Assembly: GCA_038238915.1 (NCBI GenBank)
Contig: JBBSFH010000023.1
Coordinates: forward strand, 1-42,837
Direction: 5' to 3'
Length of the DNA stretch: 42,837 nucleotides
Source: JAVVHE01 sp038238915
GTDB lineage: Bacteria > Pseudomonadota > Alphaproteobacteria > Sphingomonadales > Sphingomonadaceae
Shown piece after piece: positions 1-8,894 of this stretch. The notes beneath the pieces are model-generated. The model did not search any database. It saw nothing but the letters and a program-made list of their open reading frames with translations, and had not been told where the DNA came from. Position 1 is the stretch's first letter. Each line of letters starts with the position of its first letter. The position numbers and the translations under genes are program-made.

Positions 1-165
1 GATCGCCTCCACCGGGCATTCGGGTTCGCACACCCCGCAGTCGATGCACTCGGCGGGGTTGATGACGAGCATGTTCTCGCCCTCGTAGAAGCAGTCCACC
101 GGACACACTTCCACGCAGTCCATATATTTGCACTTGATGCAGGCTTCGGTGACGACGTAGGTCAT
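1..165 (-). CDS. fdxA: FdxA-type ferredoxin (C-terminus cut by window edge)
   Basis: The gene starts with ATG at 165 and reads off the left edge, so only 55 N-terminal residues are visible. They begin MTYVVTEACIKCKYMDCVEV and contain two cysteine clusters, CIKCKYMDCVEVCP and CIDCGVCEPECP, the layout of the 7Fe/8Fe FdxA family (about 110 residues in full). Such ferredoxins are small cytoplasmic electron carriers holding [3Fe-4S] and [4Fe-4S] clusters. It lies 12 bases after the stop of the S4-protein gene on the same strand, so co-transcription with that gene and the helicase is likely. The electron partner cannot be told from the sequence. Confidence 0.93.
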   Translation of the reverse strand, partial: MTYVVTEACIKCKYMDCVEVCPVDCFYEGENMLVINPAECIDCGVCEPECPVEAI

Positions 166-177
166 AAGCCCAGCCGG

Positions 178-468
178 TTACGCGCCAGTCGCCCCGGGGG
201 TCAAGGCGAGGTCCGTGTAGAGTTGTCGCGCCTGCGGGTAGGGGCCGCGATGGTCGCCGAGCGATTCCACGCGCAACACGCGAACTGCCTCCCCTTGCGC
301 AAACGCCAACACCGCACCGGGTCGCACGCACGTCGAAGCCTTCTCGATCACCCGCCCGTCGAGCCGCATCCTCCGCGCCTCGCACAAGGTAGCGGCTTGG
401 CTTCGCGATTTGGCCAACCGCGCGAACCACAGCCATTTGTCGAGCCGAAGCCCCGGATTATGCACCAT
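178..468 (-). CDS. S4-domain RNA-binding protein (Hsp15-like)
   Basis: A 96-residue protein starting MVHNPGLRLDKWLWFARLAK. The LRLDKWLW..LAKSRSQA...C.ARRMRLDGR segment (residues 7-40) is a classic S4 RNA-binding fold, and the spacing fits the Hsp15 family, which binds free 50S subunits carrying nascent chains. The basic tail is much shorter than in E. coli Hsp15, as I recall for alphaproteobacterial versions. The ATG at 468 lies 8 bases after the helicase stop, and fdxA follows, so the three genes probably form one transcript. The S4 assignment is firm; the precise Hsp15 role is inferred. Confidence 0.9.
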   Translation of the reverse strand: MVHNPGLRLDKWLWFARLAKSRSQAATLCEARRMRLDGRVIEKASTCVRPGAVLAFAQGEAVRVLRVESLGDHRGPYPQARQLYTDLALTPGATGA

Positions 469-476
469 AGGCAGGT

Positions 477-3008
477 CTATCCCTTCATCGGCTTGAGAAT
501 TCGGAACGGCGAATGTTCGGAGACCGGCCTCGGCGCGGGCAATGTGCGCTCGATCCCGTCCTGCCCCCACGCGAAACGCCCCTCCTCGCGCGCGCGGTAG
601 CCCAATGCGCGCATCAGCCGCGCAAACCCCTCGCGCGGCAGGCCGAGCGTGGCGGGCCAGGTCTCGGCGGGCGCGAACGGCTCGGAGCCGGTGCGCGCAT
701 CGTGCATCGCGCGCGCTAGCCGCTCCACCATGTCCACGCGAACCGCCACGCCCCCCACCGGCCAGTATCCCGCAATCTCGTAAAACCCCTCGGGCGCGGC
801 CGGATCGATCTCCACATTCACCCGCCCCGGCGAAGGCGGCGCGGGACACGCCGCCGCGCCCTGCGCCACCGCCCACAGCGCCAGCCGCCAGCGTGTCGGC
901 TCGGGCCGCAGCAGCGGCTTTAAATACAGATGCGCCGCCCCCACGCGCACGCCCAGCGTCGCGAGCTTCGCGCGGTCGGGCTTGGTCAGCGCCGCCACCT
1001 GCGCGGGCACCCGCTCGCGCGCCAGCACGCCCAGCCGCTCGACCAGCTGCACGATAAGACCCCGCGCCGGTGGCGAAACCGCCGCCGCCCCGCGCCCATC
1101 GCCGCCGAGCTGCGCCACCTCCACCAGCGGCCCCAGCAGCGCCGCCAGCCGTCCCGCAAACCACCGATCCAGCCGCGCCGACACCGCCCCGCGCACCGCA
1201 TCCGCCGCCCCATCCAGGCCGCGATCGAGCACGATGCGCGGCGTCAGCGCGTCCTTGCCCGCCAGCAACTTCGCGATCTTCTTGCCCCGCCACAGCACGC
1301 GCGGCGGCATCCCGCCGGTAAAGCACAGCGCGAACTCCTCGTCGGGCGCGCCCGCCGCCGCCGCCGCCCGCCGCGCGATCTCCACCCCCAGCCGCCGCTC
1401 CGCCGCCGCCAGCAGCAGCTTCTTCTCCCCCGCGCGCGCCAGCGGATCGGGCACGAAGCGGAACCCGTCCAGCGTCCCGATGCTCTCCCCCTCCACCAGC
1501 ACCGCATCGTCGTCGTCGACCACGATCGTCAGATCGCCCGCGCGCGCCTTCAGATCGCGCAGCAGCACCGCCGTGCGCCGGTCGACGAACCGCTGGGTGA
1601 GGCGCTGGTGCAGCGCATCGCTCAGCTTGTCCTCGACCGCGCGCGTCCGCTCCGCCCAATGCGCGCTGTCGGCGAGCCAGCCGGGCCGGTGGCTCATATA
1701 CGTCCACGTCCGCGCGCCCGCGATCCGGCTGCTCAGCTGCGCGATGTCGCCCTGCACATTATCCAGCCGCGCCACCTCCGCCGCGATCCACTCGGGCGGC
1801 AGATGCCCATGCCCCTCGCTCCGGTGCCGGTACACGCGCGCCACCAGCCGCGTATGTTCGTCCAATCCGGTCTTCTGGAAATCGGGCAGTCCGCACGCCT
1901 GCCAGAGCCGGTCGAGCTGCGCGCGGCCCTTTGCGCGGTTCTGGACCCATTCCTCCTTGGCCAGCCGCTTCAGCACCGCATAATCGAGCGCATCGTCCGC
2001 GCGGTGCAGTTCGGGCGTGCGGGGCTTTTCGTCCAACGAGGCGATCAGCCCCGCCAGCGTCGCATAGTTCAGGCTGGAATTGCGCCACACCAGCGCGCCC
2101 AGTGGCGGGAACACATGCCCCTCGATCGCCGCGACCTCCTCCGCATCGAACCCCGTCACCGCGTCCTGCCCCAGCTGCACCACGCCGAACGCGCCGTCCT
2201 TCTGATGCCGCCCCGCGCGCCCCGCGATCTGCGCCATCTCGGCCACGCTCAGCCGCCGGTGCCGCCGCCCGTCGAACTTGCCCAGCCCCGCGAACGCGAC
2301 CTGCGCGATGTCCATATTGAGGCCCATACCGATCGCATCGGTGGCGACCAGATAATCGACCTCGCCGCTCTGGTACATCGCCACCTGCGCGTTGCGCGTG
2401 CGCGGCGAGAGGCCCCCCATCACCACGGCGGCCCCCCCCTTGTGCCGCCGCAACATCTCGGCGAGCGCGTAAACCTCGTCCGCATTGAACGCGACGATGG
2501 CGCTGCGCTTGGGCAGGCGCGAAAGCTTGGTCGGCGCGGTATAGCTCAGCGTCGAAAACCGTGGCCGCGAGACGATCTCCGCCTCGGGCAGCAGCCGCCG
2601 GATCAGCGGCGACAGCGTCGCCGATCCCAGGATCATCGTCTCCGCATACCCCCGCCGGTGCAGCAGCCGGTCGGTAAACACGTGGCCGCGCTCCAGATCC
2701 GCCCCCAGTTGCGCTTCGTCCAGGCCAAGGAACGCCACCTCGCGGTCGGTCGGCATCGATTCCGCGGTGCACAGATAATAGCGCGCGCCTTGCGGAAGGA
2801 TCTTCTCCTCGCCGGTGATCAGCGCGACCTGCTTCGCGCCCTTGATCGCCACCACCCGGTCATAAACCTCGCGCGCCAGCAGCCGCAGCGGGAAGCCGAT
2901 CATGCCGCTCTCGTGGCCGCACATCCGCTCGATCGCGAGATGCGTCTTGCCCGTGTTGGTCGGCCCCAACACGGCGGTCAATGTCGATCTGAGCGAGGCT
3001 CCAGACAC
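477..3008 (-). CDS. SUV3-like superfamily 2 helicase
   Basis: About 843 residues from a GTG at 3008. The Walker A motif GPTNTGKT lies near residues 15-22, followed by a DEAD-like box GLDEAQ, motif III GSATLSP, and a C-terminal RecA domain ending in QIAGRAGR. This order matches the SUV3/mgpS-like RNA/DNA helicases that are common in alphaproteobacteria and often sit just upstream of an S4 protein and fdxA. The second half is Ala/Arg/Asp-rich and is not a recognised catalytic domain. The same frame is open up to an ATG at 3152, adding 48 residues, but that extension looks non-homologous and cysteine-rich, so I prefer 3008; a TTG at 2981 is also possible. Substrate and partners are not shown by the sequence. 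Confidence 0.9.
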   Translation of the reverse strand: MSGASLRSTLTAVLGPTNTGKTHLAIERMCGHESGMIGFPLRLLAREVYDRVVAIKGAKQVALITGEEKILPQGARYYLCTAESMPTDREVAFLGLDEAQLGADLERGHVFTDRLLHRRGYAETMILGSATLSPLIRRLLPEAEIVSRPRFSTLSYTAPTKLSRLPKRSAIVAFNADEVYALAEMLRRHKGGAAVVMGGLSPRTRNAQVAMYQSGEVDYLVATDAIGMGLNMDIAQVAFAGLGKFDGRRHRRLSVAEMAQIAGRAGRHQKDGAFGVVQLGQDAVTGFDAEEVAAIEGHVFPPLGALVWRNSSLNYATLAGLIASLDEKPRTPELHRADDALDYAVLKRLAKEEWVQNRAKGRAQLDRLWQACGLPDFQKTGLDEHTRLVARVYRHRSEGHGHLPPEWIAAEVARLDNVQGDIAQLSSRIAGARTWTYMSHRPGWLADSAHWAERTRAVEDKLSDALHQRLTQRFVDRRTAVLLRDLKARAGDLTIVVDDDDAVLVEGESIGTLDGFRFVPDPLARAGEKKLLLAAAERRLGVEIARRAAAAAGAPDEEFALCFTGGMPPRVLWRGKKIAKLLAGKDALTPRIVLDRGLDGAADAVRGAVSARLDRWFAGRLAALLGPLVEVAQLGGDGRGAAAVSPPARGLIVQLVERLGVLARERVPAQVAALTKPDRAKLATLGVRVGAAHLYLKPLLRPEPTRWRLALWAVAQGAAACPAPPSPGRVNVEIDPAAPEGFYEIAGYWPVGGVAVRVDMVERLARAMHDARTGSEPFAPAETWPATLGLPREGFARLMRALGYRAREEGRFAWGQDGIERTLPAPRPVSEHSPFRILKPMKG

Positions 3009-3223
3009 GAACGGCAATGTGAGCGCATTGCACGGCAACGCAAGCCACCTGCGCGCGAAACTGTGGACAGACGCGCAAATATCACATGCCGCCTCGACGC
3101 CGATTCGGATCGTCGCGCCTGCGACTCGTTTCGCCGCAAAGCTGGGGACCATTACAGCGCGTTTATTGACCGTTCGCGCACCCGCCCGCAGCGTATCCGC
3201 CTACGCTTCGCCCGGACCCTGCC

Positions 3224-4690
3224 GTGAGACAAACCGCCATCGCGCTCACCGCGCCCGTCTGGACTCCCTGCGCTCTACCACGCTCGCGGCCGCCCACGCT
3301 CGCGGTCGATCTTGGCGACGCGGTGTTCAGCGCGCGCTGGTGGCGCGGCCTCGCCACGCTCCTGCCGCTGGTGGGACTTGCAGTTCATCTGGGCACCAAT
3401 CTGCGGCCACTGCCCGAGCCTGTCCGCGCTCCGCTGTTCGAACGCCAGCAGAACGCGCTCGCGGCGCTCGATACCGCGCCGCTCGCAATGGGAGGCGCAG
3501 GCAGCGCCCCAGCCCCGTTCGCCCCCTCGGTCGAGCGTCTCGCCGAGCCGCCCGAACGCCCGATCGTCAGCGCCACCGCACGCCTCGTCCGGCCCGGCGC
3601 GGTCGAGGCGGCATTGCGCGCGGCAGGGGTCGGCACCGATGATGCGGGCGCGGCGATCGAACTCGCGGCGCGCGAGGCCCGGTTGAACGCACTCGCGCCG
3701 GGTACAGTGTTCGATCTCGTGCTCGGCCGCCGCGAGACCAAGGCGGTGCCCCGTCCGCTCGAAAGCCTCGCGTTCCGCGCCGCATTCGATCTCAAGCTCA
3801 AGATCGCGCGCGCGCCCGATGGCCACTTCGCGCTCGCGCGCATTCCGATCGCAATCGACACAACCCCGCTCGCCATCGCGGCGCGCGTCGGGTCCAGCCT
3901 GCAGCGCGCGGCACGCGATGCGGGCGCGCCATCGTCGATCATCGGCCAGTTTGTGAAACTGCTCAGCTACCGCATCGATTTCGAGCGTGACGTCCACGGA
4001 CGCGATCGGTTCGATCTCTTGCTCGATCACAAGCGCGCCGCGACCGGCGAGACCATCACCGGCGGCCTGATCTACGCGCGGCTCGATCGCTCCGGCGGCC
4101 AGCCAATCGAACTGCTGCGCTGGGATCACCCCGGTTCGCCCGAACAATATTTCCTCGCCGATGGATCCTCCGCCAAGAAGGGCCTGATCCGTACCCCGGT
4201 CGAAGGCGCGCACATCACGAGTGGCTTCGGTTTCCGCTTCCACCCGATCCTGGGGTACTCACGCATGCACCAGGGCATGGATTTTGGCGCCCCGACCGGC
4301 TCCCCCATCCTTGCCGCTGCCGCCGGTCGGGTAAACTTCGCGGGCTGGCACGGCGGGCATGGCAATTATGTCCGCGTGGCACACAGTCCTCGGCTGGAAA
4401 CCGCCTACGGCCACATGAGCCGCATCCTCGTCCGCCCGGGGCAGATGGTCGCGCAGGGCCAGACACTCGGCCTCGTCGGCTCGACCGGGCTATCGACCGG
4501 TCCGCATCTGCATTTCGAGACATGGATGAACGGACTGGCCGTCGATCCGCGCGCGACGCATCTGCCCACGGGAACGCAACTCGCGGGTGTGGAACTCGCG
4601 CGCTTCCACGCCGCGCTGGCCCGCGCACGGGGCGGCCGCTCGCCCACCCAGATCGCCGAACTCTCCGCGAGGCGCGTCCGGCGCGGGTAA
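3224..4690 (+). CDS. M23-family (LytM) murein endopeptidase
   Basis: A 488-residue protein from GTG 3224, divergent from the helicase. A single hydrophobic segment (LATLLPLVGLAVHLG) near residues 45-60 should anchor it in the inner membrane with the rest periplasmic. The C-terminal third is a LytM domain with zinc ligands His349 and Asp353 (HQGMDFG) and the HLHFE motif with His428 and His430, all present, so it should be an active peptidoglycan endopeptidase rather than an EnvC/NlpD-type activator. The middle (residues 130-290) resembles the OapA/LysM-like N-domains of NlpD/YebA-type proteins. No partner gene is adjacent. Confidence 0.9.
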   Translation: MRQTAIALTAPVWTPCALPRSRPPTLAVDLGDAVFSARWWRGLATLLPLVGLAVHLGTNLRPLPEPVRAPLFERQQNALAALDTAPLAMGGAGSAPAPFAPSVERLAEPPERPIVSATARLVRPGAVEAALRAAGVGTDDAGAAIELAAREARLNALAPGTVFDLVLGRRETKAVPRPLESLAFRAAFDLKLKIARAPDGHFALARIPIAIDTTPLAIAARVGSSLQRAARDAGAPSSIIGQFVKLLSYRIDFERDVHGRDRFDLLLDHKRAATGETITGGLIYARLDRSGGQPIELLRWDHPGSPEQYFLADGSSAKKGLIRTPVEGAHITSGFGFRFHPILGYSRMHQGMDFGAPTGSPILAAAAGRVNFAGWHGGHGNYVRVAHSPRLETAYGHMSRILVRPGQMVAQGQTLGLVGSTGLSTGPHLHFETWMNGLAVDPRATHLPTGTQLAGVELARFHAALARARGGRSPTQIAELSARRVRRG

Positions 4691-4822
4691 CCGGGCGTTT
4701 GCGTCCGATCGCGCGCGCCCTGCGTATGGCGCGTATCGGAGACAGGACTGCAGCGAAGAATGATGCGCTTTGGTTTCCACCCCCGATTGCGGCAAGCGTG
4801 CTGGCGAACGGAACGGTGATCG

Positions 4823-5449
4823 ATGCAAGAACCCTCGCGCGCGCAGCCTGACCGCATCCGGATCGCGCTCGCGGCAGTCATCGCGCTCGGTCACGTTGTT
4901 GCACTGGCGGTTCTGCTGGATCCCGCGAAGCGTGGCGTACCGGTCCCCGAGCCCGCGCTGACGCTCGTTTCGCTCCCCGCCGAGCCCGTTCGCCCGCAGC
5001 CGCCGCTCCCGCCGCCGCACGATCCGGTCCGCATCGATGCTTCTGCGCCCGCGATCGACATGCGCGTCGATACTGCAACGGCCGTTCCGTACCTGCCGAC
5101 CGGAGACTGCGAGATCGAGGCTGCGGTCGCGGAAGCCCTCGCCCACGATACTGGCGCGATTGCCGCGATCGGCGCGCTCGGTCCGGGATCGCGCGCGGCG
5201 ACGGGCGCGGTGATGCTGTGGAACGGCGCGTGGGCGCACGCGGCCGATGCAGGTGACAGCGCGCGGCTCGCCACGCTCGGCCCCGTGATCGTCGCTGCCA
5301 TCCGCGCCGCGCCAATTGCCTGTCAGCAGGCCGAACGCATCGGACCGCGCCTGATCGCGGTCGCAGAGAAAGGTCGCACCACTCTGTTCGCGATCGGCTC
5401 GGGACGCTGGCGCTGGCGCGATCTATTGTCGGCACCGGCCGCCAGCTGA
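4823..5449 (+). CDS. Hypothetical exported/anchored protein with proline-rich linker
   Basis: A 208-residue protein that I do not recognise as a named family. Residues 10-35 hold one hydrophobic segment (ALAAVIALGHVVALAVLL), followed by a Pro-rich stretch (PQPPLPPPHDP), so the layout resembles a small TonB-type or anchored periplasmic protein. The globular C-terminal part (about 90-208) has two cysteines (DCEIEAA and IACQQAE) that could form a disulfide in the periplasm, and ends with a FAIGSGRWRWRDLL segment. The ATG at 4823 is preceded by GGTGATCG, a weak ribosome site. It stands alone 132 bases after the M23 gene. Confidence 0.75.
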   Translation: MQEPSRAQPDRIRIALAAVIALGHVVALAVLLDPAKRGVPVPEPALTLVSLPAEPVRPQPPLPPPHDPVRIDASAPAIDMRVDTATAVPYLPTGDCEIEAAVAEALAHDTGAIAAIGALGPGSRAATGAVMLWNGAWAHAADAGDSARLATLGPVIVAAIRAAPIACQQAERIGPRLIAVAEKGRTTLFAIGSGRWRWRDLLSAPAAS

Positions 5450-5555
5450 GCTGCGGCTCGTTCCTTCGGCGCGGCACGAATTCATCGGGTAGCAAGCAAC
5501 CAATCCCGCGCCTCAATCGTACTACGAAATGTTGTTCGTGAAACAGGAGTATGCG

Positions 5556-7178
5556 GTGGTGAAAACTCGTAATGGATTGACTGCGGTTCTGGCGCTCGCG
5601 CTGGCTTCGACCGCGATGCCGGCGCTGGCCTCGAGCCACCGCGAAGCCCCCGGCATCACCAAGATGCCCAAGGTCGACAATACGGACGTCTACGCATTCC
5701 AGAGCTACGAGCCGAGTCGCACGGGCTTCACTACGCTGATCGCTAATTTTCAGCCCGCCGAAGACCCCGGTTCGGGACCGAATTATTACACGATGGATCC
5801 AGACGCACTTTACGAGATTCACATCGACAACCTCGGCGACGCGATGGAGCATCTGACGTTCCAGCTCCAGTTCAGTAACGCGCTGAAGAGCGGTATAGGT
5901 GAGACGGTAACGGTGGGTGGCAAGACTTTGCCGATCGCGCTTCGCCAGATTGGCCCGATTACTGCACCGAACGACGCCAATCTCGGCGAGGACGAATCTT
6001 ATACACTTACGCTTGTTACCGGCGATCGCCGTGCCGGTACGCGTACTCCGATCACCAATGCGAGCAGCGGTAGCACAACTTTCCTGAAGCCTTTCGACAA
6101 TGCGGGTAACAAGACGATCGTCGATTATCCAGCCTACGCGAACAAGTTCATCTACAACATCACCATTCCCAATTGTCCGACTGCGGGCAAGGTTTTCGTC
6201 GGACAGCGCGCCGAATATTTTGCGGTGAACCTCGGGCCGATCTTTGATCTGGTGAACTTCGTGCCGATCGAGGGCGACAACAATCCGGTTTATGGCGATG
6301 GCAGCGGCAAGGGGTTCCCCGGCGGTATTACGCAGAGCCAGGATAATCAGGAACTGATCAACAAGAAGAACGTCACTACGATCGCGCTCGAAATTCCCAC
6401 CTCGTGCCTGACTGGCACCGGCAACGGTGTCATCGGCGTGTGGTCCACCGCTAGCCTGCCACAAGCCCGATTGTTGCGCCCCAACCCCACGTACAAGTCG
6501 ACCGCGCTTCAGGGCGGAGCTTATGTGCAGGTCTCGCGCCTCGGCAACCCGCTCGTGAATGAACTGGTGATCGGCCTGCCGGACAAGGATCTTTTCAACG
6601 CCGTCAAGCCGACGGCCGATGGTGCCCTCCTCGCCTATGTCACCAATCCTACCTTCCCCGCCATCCTCGATGCGCTGTTCCGTGGGCCAGTCAACGCGAC
6701 GCTCGGCACCAGCTTTACCAATCTCGCGCCGACTAACTTCCCGCGCAACGATCTGGTCGCCACCTTCCTTACCGGTTTCGTTGGCGTGAATCAGCTGAAA
6801 ACGGTCACCGGGTCCGAGATGATCCGCCTCAACACCGCGATCGCGCCCACGCCCCAGGCGGCACAGAGTACGTTCGGCGTGGTTGGCAATGATCTGGCGG
6901 GCTATCCCAATGGAAGACGTCCGGGCGACGATACGGTCGATATCACGCTCCGCGTCGCGATGGGTCGCCTTTGCTACCCGATCCCGGTCGCGAGCAAGCC
7001 GACCGATCTTGGACTTTGCAAGCCCAGCGATGCGCCGACCGGTATGGTCGCCTATACCGATGGCGCGCCGTCGAACGCCGACAATATTCTGAACGCGTTC
7101 CCGTATCTCAACCCGCCGCTGCGCGGTTCGCCGCGTCCGCAGAATGTTACGAACAGCAGCTTTGAGGTCATCAAATGA
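5556..7178 (+). CDS. DUF4331 exported protein
   Basis: About 540 residues. I chose GTG 5556 because CAGGAG at 5544-5549 is spaced correctly for it; an ATG at 5529 in the same frame has no ribosome site. Residues 1-26 form a signal peptide ending ASTAMPALA, and the mature protein begins SSHREAPGITKMPKVDNTDVYAF, the signature start of DUF4331 proteins. The rest is the DUF4331 beta-rich domain with conserved acidic and Asn residues. The biochemical role of the family is not established. It overlaps the next gene by 4 bases (ATGA), so the two are translationally coupled. The following HupE-type transporter and DUF4198 gene suggest a metal-related setting, which is inference. Confidence 0.9.
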   Translation: MVKTRNGLTAVLALALASTAMPALASSHREAPGITKMPKVDNTDVYAFQSYEPSRTGFTTLIANFQPAEDPGSGPNYYTMDPDALYEIHIDNLGDAMEHLTFQLQFSNALKSGIGETVTVGGKTLPIALRQIGPITAPNDANLGEDESYTLTLVTGDRRAGTRTPITNASSGSTTFLKPFDNAGNKTIVDYPAYANKFIYNITIPNCPTAGKVFVGQRAEYFAVNLGPIFDLVNFVPIEGDNNPVYGDGSGKGFPGGITQSQDNQELINKKNVTTIALEIPTSCLTGTGNGVIGVWSTASLPQARLLRPNPTYKSTALQGGAYVQVSRLGNPLVNELVIGLPDKDLFNAVKPTADGALLAYVTNPTFPAILDALFRGPVNATLGTSFTNLAPTNFPRNDLVATFLTGFVGVNQLKTVTGSEMIRLNTAIAPTPQAAQSTFGVVGNDLAGYPNGRRPGDDTVDITLRVAMGRLCYPIPVASKPTDLGLCKPSDAPTGMVAYTDGAPSNADNILNAFPYLNPPLRGSPRPQNVTNSSFEVIK

Positions 7179-7429
7179 GCCGGATTCTTCATCGCGCCAT
7201 ACTGGTGACCGCGCTGGGCTCGGGCTTGGCGGCGTGCGGCAGCAACAATAGTTCGTCCCCCGCTCCGCCCGCACCGCCGCCGGTAGTGGTTGCACCTCAG
7301 GAGAACCAGTTCGGGGCTGCCTTTGGAGTCGCATTCCGGGCAAGCCCGACGTCGACTCCAGTGAGCCCCGTTGATGGCGATATCGTACCGCTCTCGCTGA
7401 CGACCAATCCCGTCAACCTCGTCGGCTAA
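7175..7429 (+). CDS. Small lipoprotein
   Basis: An 84-residue protein with a lipoprotein signal peptide: n-region MSRILHR, hydrophobic core, then lipobox LAAC with Cys21 as the lipidation site. The mature part begins CGSNNSSSPAPPAPPP, a flexible Ser/Pro linker, followed by about 45 residues with no recognised domain. Its ATG overlaps the DUF4331 stop, so it is likely made with that protein and may anchor or partner it at a membrane. It ends 23 bases before the stop of the convergent DUF4198 gene. Confidence 0.82.
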   Translation: MSRILHRAILVTALGSGLAACGSNNSSSPAPPAPPPVVVAPQENQFGAAFGVAFRASPTSTPVSPVDGDIVPLSLTTNPVNLVG

Positions 7430-7436
7430 ACTCGTC

Positions 7437-7471
7437 CCGGCGCGCGACGCCCTAGCGGTGTCGTGCGCCGG
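7437..7471. terminator. Hairpin between convergent genes
   Basis: Bases 7437-7451 (CCGGCGCGCGACGCC) pair with 7457-7471 (GGTGTCGTGCGCCGG) around a 5-base loop CTAGC: 13 Watson-Crick pairs and 2 G-U pairs on the plus strand. It sits between the lipoprotein and DUF4198 genes, which point at each other, so it may stop transcription from both sides. No run of T follows on either strand, so it is not a canonical intrinsic terminator. The DUF4198 stop codon lies in the loop. Confidence 0.55.
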
Positions 7472-8288
7472 CTGCGGGATAGCCGAAGGTCAGGCTCGAA
7501 AACGTCGTCTCGAAATCCGCATCTGGGAGGCGGACGGGCTTGGTCCAGATCACGTTCACCAGCCAGGATCCTACCGGCGGCACGTGCAGCATCGCCTCGC
7601 CATGCGAGTCGGTTCTTGCCACGGCGAGCGGTTTCGCGTCGAACTCGAGATTGGTCAGCTTCACAAGTGCGCCCATTAGGGAATGTCCCTCGAAGATGAC
7701 GCGCACGGGCAATTGACGATCCGTTCCCAGCGCATAGGGATCGCGCAGCGGAACGATTTCGAGCGAAAGCCCGATGGGTCGCGTCGCCAGCCGCGCCTCG
7801 TCGGGCGAAGGAGACCCCACCTGGATCAGCGCCTTGCACCTGCGGCTATAGACTTCGCGCCCAGGCTTGTCAGTCGTCCGCGTTCGGGCGCGCAGAGACA
7901 GCGCGGGCGTGAGGCCTTCGACTGTGGCGTAATCGTTGAAGCGGATCGATGGCAGCTCGCTGCGTGCGAGACTGGTCGACAGGGTGAGAATATGCATTCC
8001 GGGCTGCGAGAACACGGGTGCGAGGTTCACCGAATCCGCGCTGGGTTTGAACCCCGCCTTCCGGTCCGTCGTCCCGCTCGCGCCGATGTCCGCCAGTTGG
8101 ACGAGCCGTTCGGCGGTGCCCCCCCACTGCTGGCGGAACGGGCCGTGGCCGACCTCGACGGTGGTGGGGAGCGCTACGCCGGGCGCGACCTGCCAGCCCT
8201 TGGGCTGCAACCAGAAATCATGTGCAGCCGAAGGGGTGGCGACGGCTACAAGGGCGGCGGCGAAGATCAGCTGATGGCGCAAGGACAA
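7452..8288 (-). CDS. DUF4198 periplasmic protein
   Basis: A 278-residue protein starting at TTG 8288; a second TTG at 8282 has better spacing from a GGAG and may be the true start. The signal peptide ends ATPSAAHDFWLQP, and AHDFWLQP at the mature N-terminus is the hallmark of DUF4198. A C-terminal Ig-like/GM domain carries G.AMLHVPP.G.WLVNV. Family members are periplasmic and are often found beside nickel/cobalt uptake genes; a metal role is known for some relatives by context rather than proof. It is divergent from and slightly overlaps the HupE gene at its 5' end. Confidence 0.87.
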   Translation of the reverse strand: MSLRHQLIFAAALVAVATPSAAHDFWLQPKGWQVAPGVALPTTVEVGHGPFRQQWGGTAERLVQLADIGASGTTDRKAGFKPSADSVNLAPVFSQPGMHILTLSTSLARSELPSIRFNDYATVEGLTPALSLRARTRTTDKPGREVYSRRCKALIQVGSPSPDEARLATRPIGLSLEIVPLRDPYALGTDRQLPVRVIFEGHSLMGALVKLTNLEFDAKPLAVARTDSHGEAMLHVPPVGSWLVNVIWTKPVRLPDADFETTFSSLTFGYPAAGARHR

Positions 8289-8894
8289 GACTCCACGGAA
8301 GCGCGAAGACGCTCCCTAAGCGTGGTTACGCTCATCGTCGCGCTTATGTTGCCGAGTGCCGCCTCGGCACACATGGGCACCGGGCTTCCCGGCGGCTTCG
8401 CATCGGGTTTCGTTCACCCGCTTTCGGGCGCGGACCACATGCTTGCGATGGTGTCGGTCGGCATCTGGGGTGCCTTCCTGGGTCGACCGCTCGTTTTCGC
8501 GCTACCGATGATTTTCCCCGCGATGATGGCGGTGGGAGGTGCTGCGGGTATGGCGGGCATCGGTCTGCCGCCGGTGGAATTGGGTATCGCCGTTTCGGTG
8601 CTGGTTCTGGGCCTCATGATCGCGCTCGCCGTTCGCGCGCCGGTCTGGATTGCGTGTCTGATCGTCGCGGTGTTCGCACTCTTCCATGGTTACGCACACG
8701 GTGCCGAACTCCCGTCCGCCGCCGATCCGGTCGGCTACAGCGTGGGGTTCGTGCTGGCGACGGGCTTGCTGCACGTGCTCGGTATCGGCATCGGGCTCGC
8801 CAAAGTGAAGCGCGCGGGCGAGATCGCTCTGCGGGCGGTCGGCGGCGGGATCGCGTGCGCGGGCGTGTGGTTCCTTGTCCTGGCAGTGCGATGA
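8274..8894 (+). CDS. hupE: HupE/UreJ-family membrane transporter
   Basis: About 206 residues. The N-terminus has an RRR n-region and a hydrophobic core ending PSAASA, so cleavage would expose HMGTG, a His-led mature end typical of HupE. Six hydrophobic segments follow. The family motifs HPLSGADHMLAM and FHGYAHGAELP are present with their histidines. HupE/UreJ proteins are inner-membrane nickel (or cobalt) permeases that feed hydrogenase or urease; neither enzyme is in this window. I placed the start at ATG 8274, which overlaps the divergent DUF4198 start by 15 bases. The next membrane-protein gene overlaps its stop by 4 bases. Confidence 0.88.
   Translation: MAQGQDSTEARRRSLSVVTLIVALMLPSAASAHMGTGLPGGFASGFVHPLSGADHMLAMVSVGIWGAFLGRPLVFALPMIFPAMMAVGGAAGMAGIGLPPVELGIAVSVLVLGLMIALAVRAPVWIACLIVAVFALFHGYAHGAELPSAADPVGYSVGFVLATGLLHVLGIGIGLAKVKRAGEIALRAVGGGIACAGVWFLVLAVR

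Noticed and set aside
477..3008. Long reading frames on the plus strand and other frames across the helicase
   Set aside because: They are Arg/Pro/Ala-rich shadows caused by high GC in the third position, with no motif or ribosome site.
7175..7429. Small lipoprotein as the missing VirB7
   Set aside because: It lies 2 kb upstream and is coupled to the DUF4331 gene, and several unrelated genes intervene. A VirB7-like role has no support.
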